Shown here: piece after piece, positions 1 to 6,386 of the stretch | How positions within the stretch are numbered: position 1 is the stretch's first letter | How the letters are laid out: each line of letters begins with the position of its first letter | Assembly (NCBI GenBank): GCA_022511485.1 | Contig: JAFLUJ010000303.1 | Coordinates: 1 to 8,091 of the forward strand | Origin: Oscillospiraceae bacterium | GTDB lineage: Bacteria; Bacillota; Clostridia; Oscillospirales; Ruminococcaceae | Length of the DNA stretch: 8,091 bases | Direction of reading: 5' to 3' | Made by a program: the position numbers and the translations under genes | The notes under the pieces: generated by a model | What the model was told of the DNA's origin: nothing | Database searches by the model: none | What the model saw: the letters and a program-made list of their open reading frames with translations, nothing else

Positions 1-425
1 CTGCTGTCAGGTAGAATGTCAACGTAATTACCTATTTTGACGATGTTTGAATTTCTGCTGTGCTTTTTGGCGTCATCGTATGTGTAGGTTATAGCACGGA
101 TATAGAATTCACCGTCGCTGTTCCAGTAGTAAAATTCATAGTATGTATCAAAGGTAGTATCGTATTTTTCAAATTTTTTGGTCTCGCTGTTCTTTTTGTA
201 GATCTCATAATAAAGAGCGCCCTCTACCGGCTTCCATTTAAGGTCATTATTTTTGTCCTTTTTGAGCTGTGGGATCGCACGGGTGAATTTGGTCACTGTG
301 TTTGTGTCCGACGAGATAGGCGTAGGAAGCTTTTCCAGATCAATAGCTGCCGAAGCAGGTACAGCGGGAAGCGTACCAAGAACCATCAGCACTGAAAGAA
401 CCCCCGAAATAATTTGTTTTCTCAT
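1..425 (-). CDS. Secreted protein with FN3-like domain, partial (C-terminus outside window)
   Basis: The frame is open from an ATG at 425 to the window edge, giving 141 residues. It begins with a classical signal peptide: MRK, a hydrophobic stretch at about residues 5-20, then an AVPASA cleavage region, so mature protein probably starts near residue 27. Residues about 45-125 look like a fibronectin type III fold: a W in LKWKPVEGA, the Y-x-I-Y strand YYEIYKK, and a later FYIRAITY strand. FN3 modules in secreted Firmicute proteins usually serve as spacers or adhesive modules; no catalytic part is visible before the edge. An AAAGGA ribosome site lies 12 bases upstream, slightly far. I found no convincing sigma-A promoter in the 138 bases behind it; readthrough from the upstream minus-strand operon is possible. 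The overall function is unknown because the C-terminal part is missing. Confidence 0.85.
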   Translation of the reverse strand, partial: MRKQIISGVLSVLMVLGTLPAVPASAAIDLEKLPTPISSDTNTVTKFTRAIPQLKKDKNNDLKWKPVEGALYYEIYKKNSETKKFEKYDTTFDTYYEFYYWNSDGEFYIRAITYTYDDAKKHSRNSNIVKIGNYVDILPDS

Positions 426-520
426 TTGGTATTACCATCCTTTCTTTCTTAGCAGAATTTGCTCTGCTGTATAGAATACAATTCAAAGAGGGGAAATTTT
501 TCATTTTCTACATCCATAAA

Positions 521-550
521 ATATTTTTTGTAACATTTCACAAAAAACAT
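521..550 (-). repeat. A/T-rich inverted repeat between TVP38 gene and secreted-protein gene
   Basis: Arms at 524-531 (TTTTTTGT) and 540-547 (ACAAAAAA) are perfectly complementary around an 8-base loop. They extend to 11 pairs (521-531 with 540-550) if one G-U pair is allowed on the minus-strand RNA. The position, 14 bases past the TVP38 stop, fits a weak terminator, but the stem is almost all A-U, so an operator with a TGT-N8-ACA core is an alternative. Confidence 0.4.
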
Positions 551-563
551 GAAGATGTATTGT

Positions 564-1247
564 TCAAGATTTCGAAGCCTTTTTCTTTTTGTAAAAATAG
601 TATGCCATACTTGAACCTATCGCAAAAAATACCTCCACGATAACAGCTATCCAGAATTTCGGAGAGGTGGGATCGTCAACGTTTGCTCCCATAAGAGTGG
701 TGGTGACAACTCCCGGAAATATGCCGAGAAAAGAGCCCAGCAGATATTTCCCCGGAGCAAAGCCTGCCGAACCGAGAAAAATGCTGACCACGTCGCAGGG
801 GAGAATATTTATCACTCTTGTGAAATAGGCTATAAAAAGCTCGTTGTTTGATTTTATCTCCCGAAGCTTGTCCGCGTTTTTGCTTTTGTTTATGAGTCCC
901 TCCACAAATTCCCGCTCCGCGTAGCGCCCTATCAGATAGGGGAGGGTTATCATTACCAGAACTCCTATGGAATTTACCAGCAGAGCTGCAAAATAATTGG
1001 GAAAGATACTTCCGCTGGCTGCTATAAGTATAAGCATGGGGAAGATCAAAGACAGAGACTTCATGGCGAACATCCCGATTATAAAAAGAGCCGCCAGCCA
1101 TAGATTTTCCGGAGTGAAATCAAGTATCTGACCTATAGTCACTCCCCGGAAAAACCTCAGGTAGATAATAATACATATCCCTATCATAATAAGCGGGGAG
1201 ATCTGGATAATTCTTTTAAGTACAGCCGTTCCGCTTTTCCTGCTCAC
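564..1247 (-). CDS. TVP38/TMEM64 family (DedA superfamily, SNARE-associated/VTT domain) membrane protein
   Basis: A 227-residue integral membrane protein. Hydrophobic segments fall at about residues 14-31, 49-80, 84-108, 137-162, 166-187 and 197-218, and the C-terminus is lysine-rich and probably cytoplasmic. Family signatures are the central FP-x-L-I-x-A-x-G block (69-79) and the motif with R144, N147, P150, D152, S155 and G159 (TRVINILPCDVVSIFLG), which corresponds to the F-x-R-x-x-P region of VTT proteins. The superfamily is tied to lipid transport or scrambling across the bilayer and to membrane homeostasis; the substrate here is unknown. The start is GTG at 1247, chosen because AAGGAG lies 10 bases upstream; the two ATGs just before it are in another frame and soon hit a stop. 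It follows cls by 40 bases on the same strand, which implies co-transcription and a phospholipid-related role. Confidence 0.9.
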   Translation of the reverse strand: MSRKSGTAVLKRIIQISPLIMIGICIIIYLRFFRGVTIGQILDFTPENLWLAALFIIGMFAMKSLSLIFPMLILIAASGSIFPNYFAALLVNSIGVLVMITLPYLIGRYAEREFVEGLINKSKNADKLREIKSNNELFIAYFTRVINILPCDVVSIFLGSAGFAPGKYLLGSFLGIFPGVVTTTLMGANVDDPTSPKFWIAVIVEVFFAIGSSMAYYFYKKKKASKS

Positions 1248-1287
1248 GGCTCATCATCTCCTTGAAGATACAAAGTTATACTTAGTA

Positions 1288-2844
1288 TTACATCAGCGGT
1301 GCAAACACCCTTAGGATCTGTCCAACAAGCTTTTTGAAGATGTTGTATCTGCGGCAGTCGTCCAAGGTCACCATAAAGCATTTTTTCATAGTTGACTGTA
1401 CATCTTCTTCGACCTGCGCAACAACAGGATTTTTGTAAAAATAGCAGGCACATTCAAAATGGAGAAACAGACTGCGGTAATCAAGATTTATTGAGCCGAC
1501 CACCGCCCGCTCGTCATCGCTGACAAAGACTTTTGCATGAACAAATCCCGGGGTGTATTCGTATATCTTCACACCTGCGGAAATAAGCTCTGCATAATAT
1601 GATCTTGCCAGCAGATACGCATAGAGCTTGTCCGGGACATGAGGCATTATAATGACAACGTCCACTCCTCGCTTTGCCGCGAAGGTAAGCGCCTGTATCA
1701 TTTCGTTGTCCAGAATAAGGTATGGGGTCATTATGTGGACATATTTTTTCGCCCTGTGAAGTATATCTATATAGACGTTCTGTCCCACGTTTTCATTGTC
1801 AAGGGGACTGTCTCCATAGGGCATGACGAAGCCGTCTGTATTTCCCTCCGGCTTAAATTCAGACGGGATATACTTCCCGTAATCATCAGGATTCTGTTCG
1901 GTGATGTTCCAGCTTTGCAGGAACATCATGGTAAAGCCAGCGGCGGCTTCCCCCTTTATCATAACAGCGGTATCCTTCCAGTGACCGAACTTCTCATATT
2001 TATTTATATATTCATCCGCAAGATTGACGCCTCCGGTAAAGGCGGTATGGCCGTCCACAACCAGTATCTTTCTGTGATCCCTGTTGTTCTGGACTGTGGA
2101 CAGTACCGGCTTTATGGGAGAGAACATCTTGCATTTTATGCCTTTTTTCTCCAACTCCCTGGGATAGCTGTAGGGGACTAAGACCAGACTGCACATACCA
2201 TCGTACATGAAGCGGACGTCCACGCCCTGAGCGGCTTTCCTTTCAAGGACTTCCAGTATGGTATCCCACATTATGCCCCGCTCTACGATGAAATACTCCA
2301 TAAAAATAAATTTTTCCGCCTTTTCAAGCTCGCGCAGCATTGCGGCGAAGGCATCTTCTCCCAGTGGATAATACTCTGCGGAGGTATTTTTCCAGATGGG
2401 GTATCCGGCATATTTTTTCATGTATACCGCCAGATTTTTTTCTCCCTCGCTGATAGCTTCAAGCTCGTTAAGAGTGGTCTCGTCCTGCGGTATAAAGGGG
2501 GAGGTATCTTCTATCAGGGAAAGTATACGCCTGTTCATGACGTGCGTTCCGAACTCGGTCTTTACGAAAATGTACATGAGCGTCCCGAAAACAGGTATGA
2601 GCATGACAGGCAGTACCCACGCCAGCTTATAGTACGGATTTGTTTTATCGTTGATTATCCAGATAAGGACGATAAGAGACAGTATTGAGGACGCAGCGCT
2701 GAAAAATACAAAATTGTCCCGGAAAAACAGCAGCGATGAAACTATAAAGAAGATCTGAAGTGCAAGTCCTGCTGCGACCACCATAGTACGTCCGAAGATA
2801 ATTCTCACAAGGCTCTTGATTTTATTTTTTGTTTTTTTGCTCAT
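1288..2844 (-). CDS. cls: Cardiolipin synthase
   Basis: A 518-residue phospholipase D superfamily enzyme that condenses phosphatidylglycerol into cardiolipin at the cytoplasmic membrane. The N-terminus carries hydrophobic segments at about 20-41, 46-65 and 72-94, the last being the PLD-nuclease N-terminal region typical of Cls. Two catalytic H-x-K-x4-D motifs are intact: H257/K259/D264 and H436/K438/D443, each followed by the usual G-G/G-S-x-N signature (GGVNLADEY; GSINLDYRS). The length is normal for the family. The frame stays open back to 2919, but a TTG there is part of the -35 box, so the start must be downstream. ATG 2844 is the first start after the AAAGGAG site, at a rather long 14-base spacing. 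It is the first gene of a probable operon with the TVP38 gene. Confidence 0.95.
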   Translation of the reverse strand: MSKKTKNKIKSLVRIIFGRTMVVAAGLALQIFFIVSSLLFFRDNFVFFSAASSILSLIVLIWIINDKTNPYYKLAWVLPVMLIPVFGTLMYIFVKTEFGTHVMNRRILSLIEDTSPFIPQDETTLNELEAISEGEKNLAVYMKKYAGYPIWKNTSAEYYPLGEDAFAAMLRELEKAEKFIFMEYFIVERGIMWDTILEVLERKAAQGVDVRFMYDGMCSLVLVPYSYPRELEKKGIKCKMFSPIKPVLSTVQNNRDHRKILVVDGHTAFTGGVNLADEYINKYEKFGHWKDTAVMIKGEAAAGFTMMFLQSWNITEQNPDDYGKYIPSEFKPEGNTDGFVMPYGDSPLDNENVGQNVYIDILHRAKKYVHIMTPYLILDNEMIQALTFAAKRGVDVVIIMPHVPDKLYAYLLARSYYAELISAGVKIYEYTPGFVHAKVFVSDDERAVVGSINLDYRSLFLHFECACYFYKNPVVAQVEEDVQSTMKKCFMVTLDDCRRYNIFKKLVGQILRVFAPLM

Positions 2845-2890
2845 ACAGACAGGTACATCTCCTTTTCCGGCATAAAATGCAGACAAGAAT

Positions 2891-2919
2891 ATTTTAACGC
2901 TGATGTCGTATTTTGTCAA
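2891..2919 (-). promoter_or_regulatory. Sigma-A promoter of the cls-TVP38 operon
   Basis: On the minus strand a perfect -35 TTGACA (2914-2919) is followed after exactly 17 bases by TAAAAT (2891-2896, 5 of 6 to consensus). Transcription should begin near 2884, about 40 bases before the cls ATG. This is nearly as strong as a housekeeping promoter gets by sequence. Confidence 0.85.
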
Positions 2920-2977
2920 GTGAAATTACTGCTTTTCATTATTATGTGACCAAATGATGAAAAAATTAGAAATCCGC

Positions 2978-3006
2978 TTGTTATTTTAAGGCGGTCGTGT
3001 TATAAT
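2978..3006 (+). promoter_or_regulatory. Sigma-A promoter of the zinc-finger membrane protein gene
   Basis: TTGTTA (2978-2983, 4 of 6) and a perfect TATAAT (3001-3006) are separated by 17 bases. It points away from the cls promoter, with about 58 bases between the two -35 boxes. The predicted transcript start is near 3013, leaving a leader of roughly 96 bases before the preferred TTG start. Confidence 0.75.
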
Positions 3007-3017
3007 ATTTGTGATTA

Positions 3018-3065
3018 AGGCAATACCGCAAAAAGCACGGCTGGCGCCTTTGTGTGGTATTACCT
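3018..3065 (+). promoter_or_regulatory. Stem-loop in the 5' leader, possible cis-regulatory RNA
   Basis: AGGCAATACC (3018-3027) pairs with GGTATTACCT (3056-3065) in 9 of 10 positions, enclosing 28 bases that can form a smaller GGC/GCC stem (3039-3041 with 3046-3048), possibly extended by AAA/TTT. It starts within a few bases of the predicted transcript start and precedes the coding region. I do not recognise a known riboswitch consensus. The GTG at 3052 lies inside the structure, which argues against it as a start. Confidence 0.4.
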
Positions 3066-3108
3066 AAAAAATATGCGGGGATTCCCGCTTACGAAAGGAT
3101 CGCCGGAA

Positions 3109-4086
3109 TTGCTTGATTATATTGGTACAAGATGCGTAGTTTGCAGCGAAAAGTTCACCGAGGAGGACGATGTGGTAATATGTCCCGATTGCGGCACTCC
3201 ATACCACAAGGGCTGCTATAAAAAGGATACAGGCTGCGTGAATACTGCCCTCCATCAGCTTGGCGGGTCATGGAAGCCCTCCTATGACGTCGGCAGCACC
3301 GAGGCGGAAAACGAAAACAAGGTCTGCCGTTACTGCGGGTATACGAATCCCTCCGATGCTTTTTTCTGCCTCAGATGCGGTATGCCTGTTGCCGATCTTA
3401 ATAATATAAATTTTGAACAGCGGTATGGCGGGATAAATATAAATGACGATCCCTCCGCCTATAACGGAAATGCAAATTCGGGTCTGCCCTTTAATCCGTT
3501 CCTGATAAATTTTTCCGACCCTCTCTGCGGATTTGATCCGGAGGAGGACGTGGAGGGCGTGAAAATGTCCGAGATGGGAGATTTCGTAGGCACTAACACA
3601 CACTATTACCTTCCCATATTCAAGCGTTTCAAGGAAACGGGACGTCAGATCAGCTGGAATTTCAGCGCAATGATCTTCCCGGAGCTTTATTTCTCCTATC
3701 GCAAAATGGCTCTGCCTGCTCTGGGAGCGCTGCTGCTAAGATTTTTTTCAAGTCTCCCTACTTTTATAGCGCTGTCTCAGGTGGGAAAATTCGGAACTCT
3801 TACCGAGCTGGCTCAGATGTTCAACATAAACAGCGAAGCTTTCCGGAGCGTTATAATGATATGCTCGCTGGTATCATACATTCTTATGTTTACCGCCGGA
3901 CTTTACGGAAATAAGCTTTACTACAATTTTGCCCGCAGAAAGATATTCCGTATCAAGAAATATTCTGATGAAGCTATGCTGAGATATTCACTGAATCAGA
4001 AGGGCGGGACTTCCTCCTTGCTGATGGTACTGTTCATCTGTCTCAGAGCTTTGCCGTATTTCATTTTATGGATGTTTTCTTTATGA
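3109..4086 (+). CDS. Prok-RING/zinc-ribbon membrane protein with DUF2628-like C-terminus
   Basis: A 325-residue protein of unknown function. Residues about 9-43 form a prokaryotic RING-like finger (C9, C12, C25, C28, H33, C36, C43, with PDCGTPYHKGCY). Residues 73-90 form a zinc ribbon with two CxxC pairs (C73/C76, C87/C90). A Gly/Asn/Pro-rich linker follows, then a DUF2628-like block near residues 165-200 (YYLPIFKRFKETG then ISWNFSAMIFPELYFSYRKM). Three hydrophobic segments lie at about 202-225, 247-272 and 303-325, so the zinc fingers are probably cytoplasmic. The start is uncertain: TTG 3109 is preferred because AAAGGA lies 9 bases upstream and only a few residues then precede the first CxxC. 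GTG 3052 (344 residues) and ATG 3073 are in frame but lack a ribosome site. RING-like fingers need not mean ubiquitin chemistry in bacteria; a membrane-anchored protein-interaction role is a guess. It stands alone on its own promoter. Confidence 0.85.
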   Translation: MLDYIGTRCVVCSEKFTEEDDVVICPDCGTPYHKGCYKKDTGCVNTALHQLGGSWKPSYDVGSTEAENENKVCRYCGYTNPSDAFFCLRCGMPVADLNNINFEQRYGGININDDPSAYNGNANSGLPFNPFLINFSDPLCGFDPEEDVEGVKMSEMGDFVGTNTHYYLPIFKRFKETGRQISWNFSAMIFPELYFSYRKMALPALGALLLRFFSSLPTFIALSQVGKFGTLTELAQMFNINSEAFRSVIMICSLVSYILMFTAGLYGNKLYYNFARRKIFRIKKYSDEAMLRYSLNQKGGTSSLLMVLFICLRALPYFILWMFSL

Positions 4087-4151
4087 ATTTCATGGGCTGA
4101 TCGTCTCACGGATAGCGGAGATTTGATGAACAATTTATGAAATATGACTAA

Positions 4152-4193
4152 TTATTGCAATAAAGCGTTACTCCTTCATAATAAGTTTACTTA
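4152..4193. repeat. Two small palindromes in the intergenic region before the hydrogenase-chemoreceptor gene
   Basis: The region 4087-4327 holds no gene I can support. It contains a perfect 12-base palindrome TTATTGCAATAA (4152-4163) and TAAGT-TT-ACTTA (4182-4193). Both lie upstream of the promoter at 4243-4271 and could be regulator sites, but A/T-rich palindromes this short also arise by chance. No clear terminator for the preceding gene was found. Confidence 0.25.
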
Positions 4194-4229
4194 ATATCAA
4201 TACATTGTTCCCAGAAAAGCCGTGTTGGA

Positions 4230-4251
4230 ATTTGTCAGAGTATTGACAAAT
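4230..4251. promoter_or_regulatory. Inverted repeat over the -35 box, Rex-like operator candidate
   Basis: ATTTGTCA (4230-4237) and TGACAAAT (4244-4251) form perfect 8-base arms around GAGTAT. The right arm contains the -35 hexamer, so a bound protein would block RNA polymerase. The inner 18 bases (4232-4249 core TTGTCA-N6-TGACAA) match 11 of the 14 defined positions of the clostridial Rex consensus TTGTTAA-N4-TTAACAA. Rex is an NADH/NAD+-sensing repressor of hydrogenase and fermentation genes. The geometry is seen directly; the assignment to Rex is inference. Confidence 0.5.
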
Positions 4252-4271
4252 CAGCCCGAACGTGGTATAAT
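4243..4271 (+). promoter_or_regulatory. Fully consensus sigma-A promoter of the hydrogenase-chemoreceptor gene
   Basis: TTGACA (4243-4248), a 17-base spacer and TATAAT (4266-4271) match consensus at all 12 positions, with an extended -10 TG (4263-4264). The expected start is near 4278, giving a leader of about 50 bases. Such a strong promoter overlapped by a palindrome is typical of a gene held down by a repressor. Confidence 0.9.
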
Positions 4272-4327
4272 ATTCTATGATATTATTATTTTGAAACGTA
4301 AAATTAGATTCCGGAGGGAGTATAAAA

Positions 4328-6199
4328 ATGGTACACGTTTTAGAAAATAAGTGTATAGGCTGTAACAGCTGTATACGTGTCTGCCCTGTTCCAAATGCGA
4401 ACCATCGTGAGGGAAAGACTGTAAGAGTCAACACAGATCAGTGTATCAAGTGCGGTGAATGTGTCAAGAATTGTGTTCATGGCGCGAGATATTACGATGA
4501 TGACCTTGAGACAGTTCTGCAGCTTATGAAAAGTCAGAGGGTGTCTTTTGTCGTTGCCCCTGCTATCAAGACTGCTATGGACGGAAAATGGCGTCATGTT
4601 CTGAAATGGCTTAAGGACGCCGGTGCTCATGAGATCTATGACGGTGCGTTCGGTGCGGATATATGTACATATATGCATATCAAGTATCTGGAGAGCCATC
4701 CGGGAAAGAAGATCATTTCCCAGCCATGTGCCGCTATCGTAAACTATGCTGAAAAGCATAAGCCGGAATTGCTTGACAAGCTTTCTCCGGTACAGTCTCC
4801 GCTTCTGTGCTCGGGTATCTACATCCGCAGGTATCTGAAAAATAACGATGTGCTTGTTGGTCTTACTCCCTGTATCGCCAAGGAGGACGAGTTCAGAAAT
4901 ACCGGTATTTACAGCTACAATGTAACATTCAGAACTCTGTACGACTACATAAATAAAATAGGTATACCACTCCCCAGCGGACGAAGCGAATTTGAGTTTT
5001 CAGATGTCCGCGGATTTGACGGTGCTATCTATCCTGTCCCCGGAGGTCTTAAGGAGTGTCTTAAGGTGTATAAGCCTGACCTGTTTGTGACCAACTCTGA
5101 AGGCGTACATAAGATATATCCTGATTTTGACACATACCTTGAAACTGATTCTGCAAGACTTCCTACAGTTTTCGATGTTCTTTCCTGTGAATTTGGATGT
5201 AACACAGGCGTAGGCGCAAGGGATGATGTTACTCCGTTTACAGCTTCTGACGTTATGGTACACGCTCAGAGCTTTGCAAGCAAGCAGAGAAAATCAGTCA
5301 GATTCCATACGAAAATATTTAAAAATCTCGTAATGGAGGACTTCCTGAGAAGCTACACCGACAGGTGCAACTATATTCCGCCAACGGAGTATGAGCTTGA
5401 TCATGTATTCAACAGCATGGGCAAGACTACCGAAGAGCTAAGACATCTCGACTGTCATGCCTGCGGATACGATTCCTGTTACCATATGGCACGTTCGATA
5501 TACGAGGGCAACAACTCTGTGGAGAACTGCGTTGAATTGAGGGTACAGCAGGTATCTGAAATGCATGAAAAGATCGAAAAGGATCACGAAAGACTTCGCA
5601 GCGCTGTTACAGAGATCCAGTCTTCACTGGAGATCCTTACCGAAAAGGTCACACCTATTGCTGGTAAGGCTGCTGAAAGTGCTGCAAACAATGCCAGCAT
5701 AAGCAATAACATGACTATGCTCAATTCTGATATGAACAGTATCCATGACAGCGCTACAGAGATCGTAAGCTCCGTATCCAAAATCAGCGTAAGCGTTGAT
5801 GAGTACAGCAAGATCCTTGATAAGATCAAGAATATTTCCGAGCAGACCAATATCCTTGCACTTAATGCTTCTATTGAGGCAGCAAGAGCAGGTGAGCACG
5901 GAAAGGGCTTCTCTGTTGTAGCCGGCGAGGTAAGAAGTCTGGCTGTTCAGTCTGCAAATACTCTTAAAGAGGCAGAGGAACATACCAACGAGATTCTTTC
6001 AAATATCAAAGAGATCAGATCATCTTCTGACACTATTGTTAAGGAGGTCGACGAGACCAAGGCAGGAGTTGACAATACTAACGGCGCTGTAGAATCCATG
6101 AGCCAGAGCTCAATGGTTATCAGCGACAGTGTTGCAGGTGTATCTGCTATCATCGAAGAACTGAACTCCATCGTTGCTGATCTCGTTTCCATGGGCTAA
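4328..6199 (+). CDS. Soluble [FeFe]-hydrogenase-like sensor fused to methyl-accepting chemotaxis signalling domain
   Basis: A 623-residue cytoplasmic fusion with no signal peptide or membrane segment. Two [4Fe-4S] ferredoxin motifs come first (C9/C12/C15/C19; C39/C42/C45/C49). Residues about 70-345 are an [FeFe]-hydrogenase H-cluster domain with all four ligand cysteines: C134 (SQPCAAIVNY), C182 (TPCIAKEDEF), C287 and C291 (SCEFGCNTG). The proton-relay cysteine next to C134 is P133, and the paired glutamates of the proton path appear as M/H (YMHIKY), pointing to sensing rather than turnover. C376/C379/C384/C401 form a further Fe-S motif (CxxC-x4-C-x16-C, PF04060-like). Residues about 405-623 are coiled coil with the conserved chemoreceptor tip (SEQTNILALNASIEAARAGE at 504-523). 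The ATG has GGAGG 10 bases upstream. No PAS, HAMP or CheW-binding partner gene is in the window. It resembles sensory (group C, HydS-type) hydrogenases, so H2 or redox sensing is the best guess. Confidence 0.93.
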   Translation: MVHVLENKCIGCNSCIRVCPVPNANHREGKTVRVNTDQCIKCGECVKNCVHGARYYDDDLETVLQLMKSQRVSFVVAPAIKTAMDGKWRHVLKWLKDAGAHEIYDGAFGADICTYMHIKYLESHPGKKIISQPCAAIVNYAEKHKPELLDKLSPVQSPLLCSGIYIRRYLKNNDVLVGLTPCIAKEDEFRNTGIYSYNVTFRTLYDYINKIGIPLPSGRSEFEFSDVRGFDGAIYPVPGGLKECLKVYKPDLFVTNSEGVHKIYPDFDTYLETDSARLPTVFDVLSCEFGCNTGVGARDDVTPFTASDVMVHAQSFASKQRKSVRFHTKIFKNLVMEDFLRSYTDRCNYIPPTEYELDHVFNSMGKTTEELRHLDCHACGYDSCYHMARSIYEGNNSVENCVELRVQQVSEMHEKIEKDHERLRSAVTEIQSSLEILTEKVTPIAGKAAESAANNASISNNMTMLNSDMNSIHDSATEIVSSVSKISVSVDEYSKILDKIKNISEQTNILALNASIEAARAGEHGKGFSVVAGEVRSLAVQSANTLKEAEEHTNEILSNIKEIRSSSDTIVKEVDETKAGVDNTNGAVESMSQSSMVISDSVAGVSAIIEELNSIVADLVSMG

Positions 6200-6203
6200 G
6201 GGT

Positions 6204-6275
6204 GCGAACCGAGGGCGCGGACTTGATGCGAACCGAGGGTGCAGACTTGACGCGAACTGAGTGTGCGGATTCAAG
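6204..6275 (+). repeat. Three-copy 24-base tandem repeat, decaying
   Basis: Units at 6204-6227, 6228-6251 and 6252-6275 start GCGAACCGAGGG (third copy GCGAACTGAGTG). Unit 2 matches unit 1 at 21 of 24 positions and unit 3 at 17 of 24. Unit 1 is 16/24 G+C, clearly richer than the A/T-rich flanks. It begins four bases after the chemoreceptor stop. The 24-base period gives an octapeptide in one frame (RTEGADL-M/T), but there is no ribosome site for it, so I treat it as noncoding. Confidence 0.85.
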
Positions 6276-6333
6276 CGGGCAAGAGCAAGTGTGGATCAAG
6301 GCGACAAGTCAGCGAATAATTAATAAAAGATAT

Positions 6334-6365
6334 AAAAGCGACTTAAAAACAAGCCGCTTTTCTCT
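6334..6365 (+). terminator. Rho-independent terminator after the hydrogenase-chemoreceptor gene
   Basis: AAAAGCGACTT (6334-6344) pairs with AAGCCGCTTTT (6351-6361) around a 6-base loop, with one A-C mismatch in the stem, followed by TCTCTT. It lies 134 bases past the stop and only 21 bases before the next ATG, so some readthrough into the small downstream gene is likely. Confidence 0.7.
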
Positions 6366-6386
6366 TATACTATATGGAGGTTATTT

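Noticed and set aside
451..468. Inverted repeat AGCAGA-N6-TCTGCT upstream of the secreted-protein gene
   Set aside because: The six-base arms are short, there is no clear promoter to place it against, and it could be chance; possibly a small leader hairpin.
60..474. Two plus-strand open frames across 60-395 and 253-474
   Set aside because: They are antisense to the secreted FN3 protein, which has a proper signal peptide and ribosome site; the plus-strand translations have no domain-like features.
2841..2858. A five-codon minus-strand mini-frame whose stop overlaps the cls start (ATGA)
   Set aside because: Its ATG abuts the AAGGAG with no spacing, so initiation there is implausible; probably chance.
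2845..2919. A 25-residue N-terminal extension of cardiolipin synthase starting at TTG 2919
   Set aside because: That TTG is the -35 hexamer of the operon promoter and the extension spans the -10 box, so it cannot be transcribed as coding sequence.
4168..4434. Minus-strand 88-codon frame across the sensor promoter
   Set aside because: It covers the consensus promoter and the ferredoxin-coding start of the sensor gene, with no ribosome site and no recognisable features.
6204..6275. Short CRISPR-like array
   Set aside because: The units are directly abutting with no unique spacers and no cas genes nearby.
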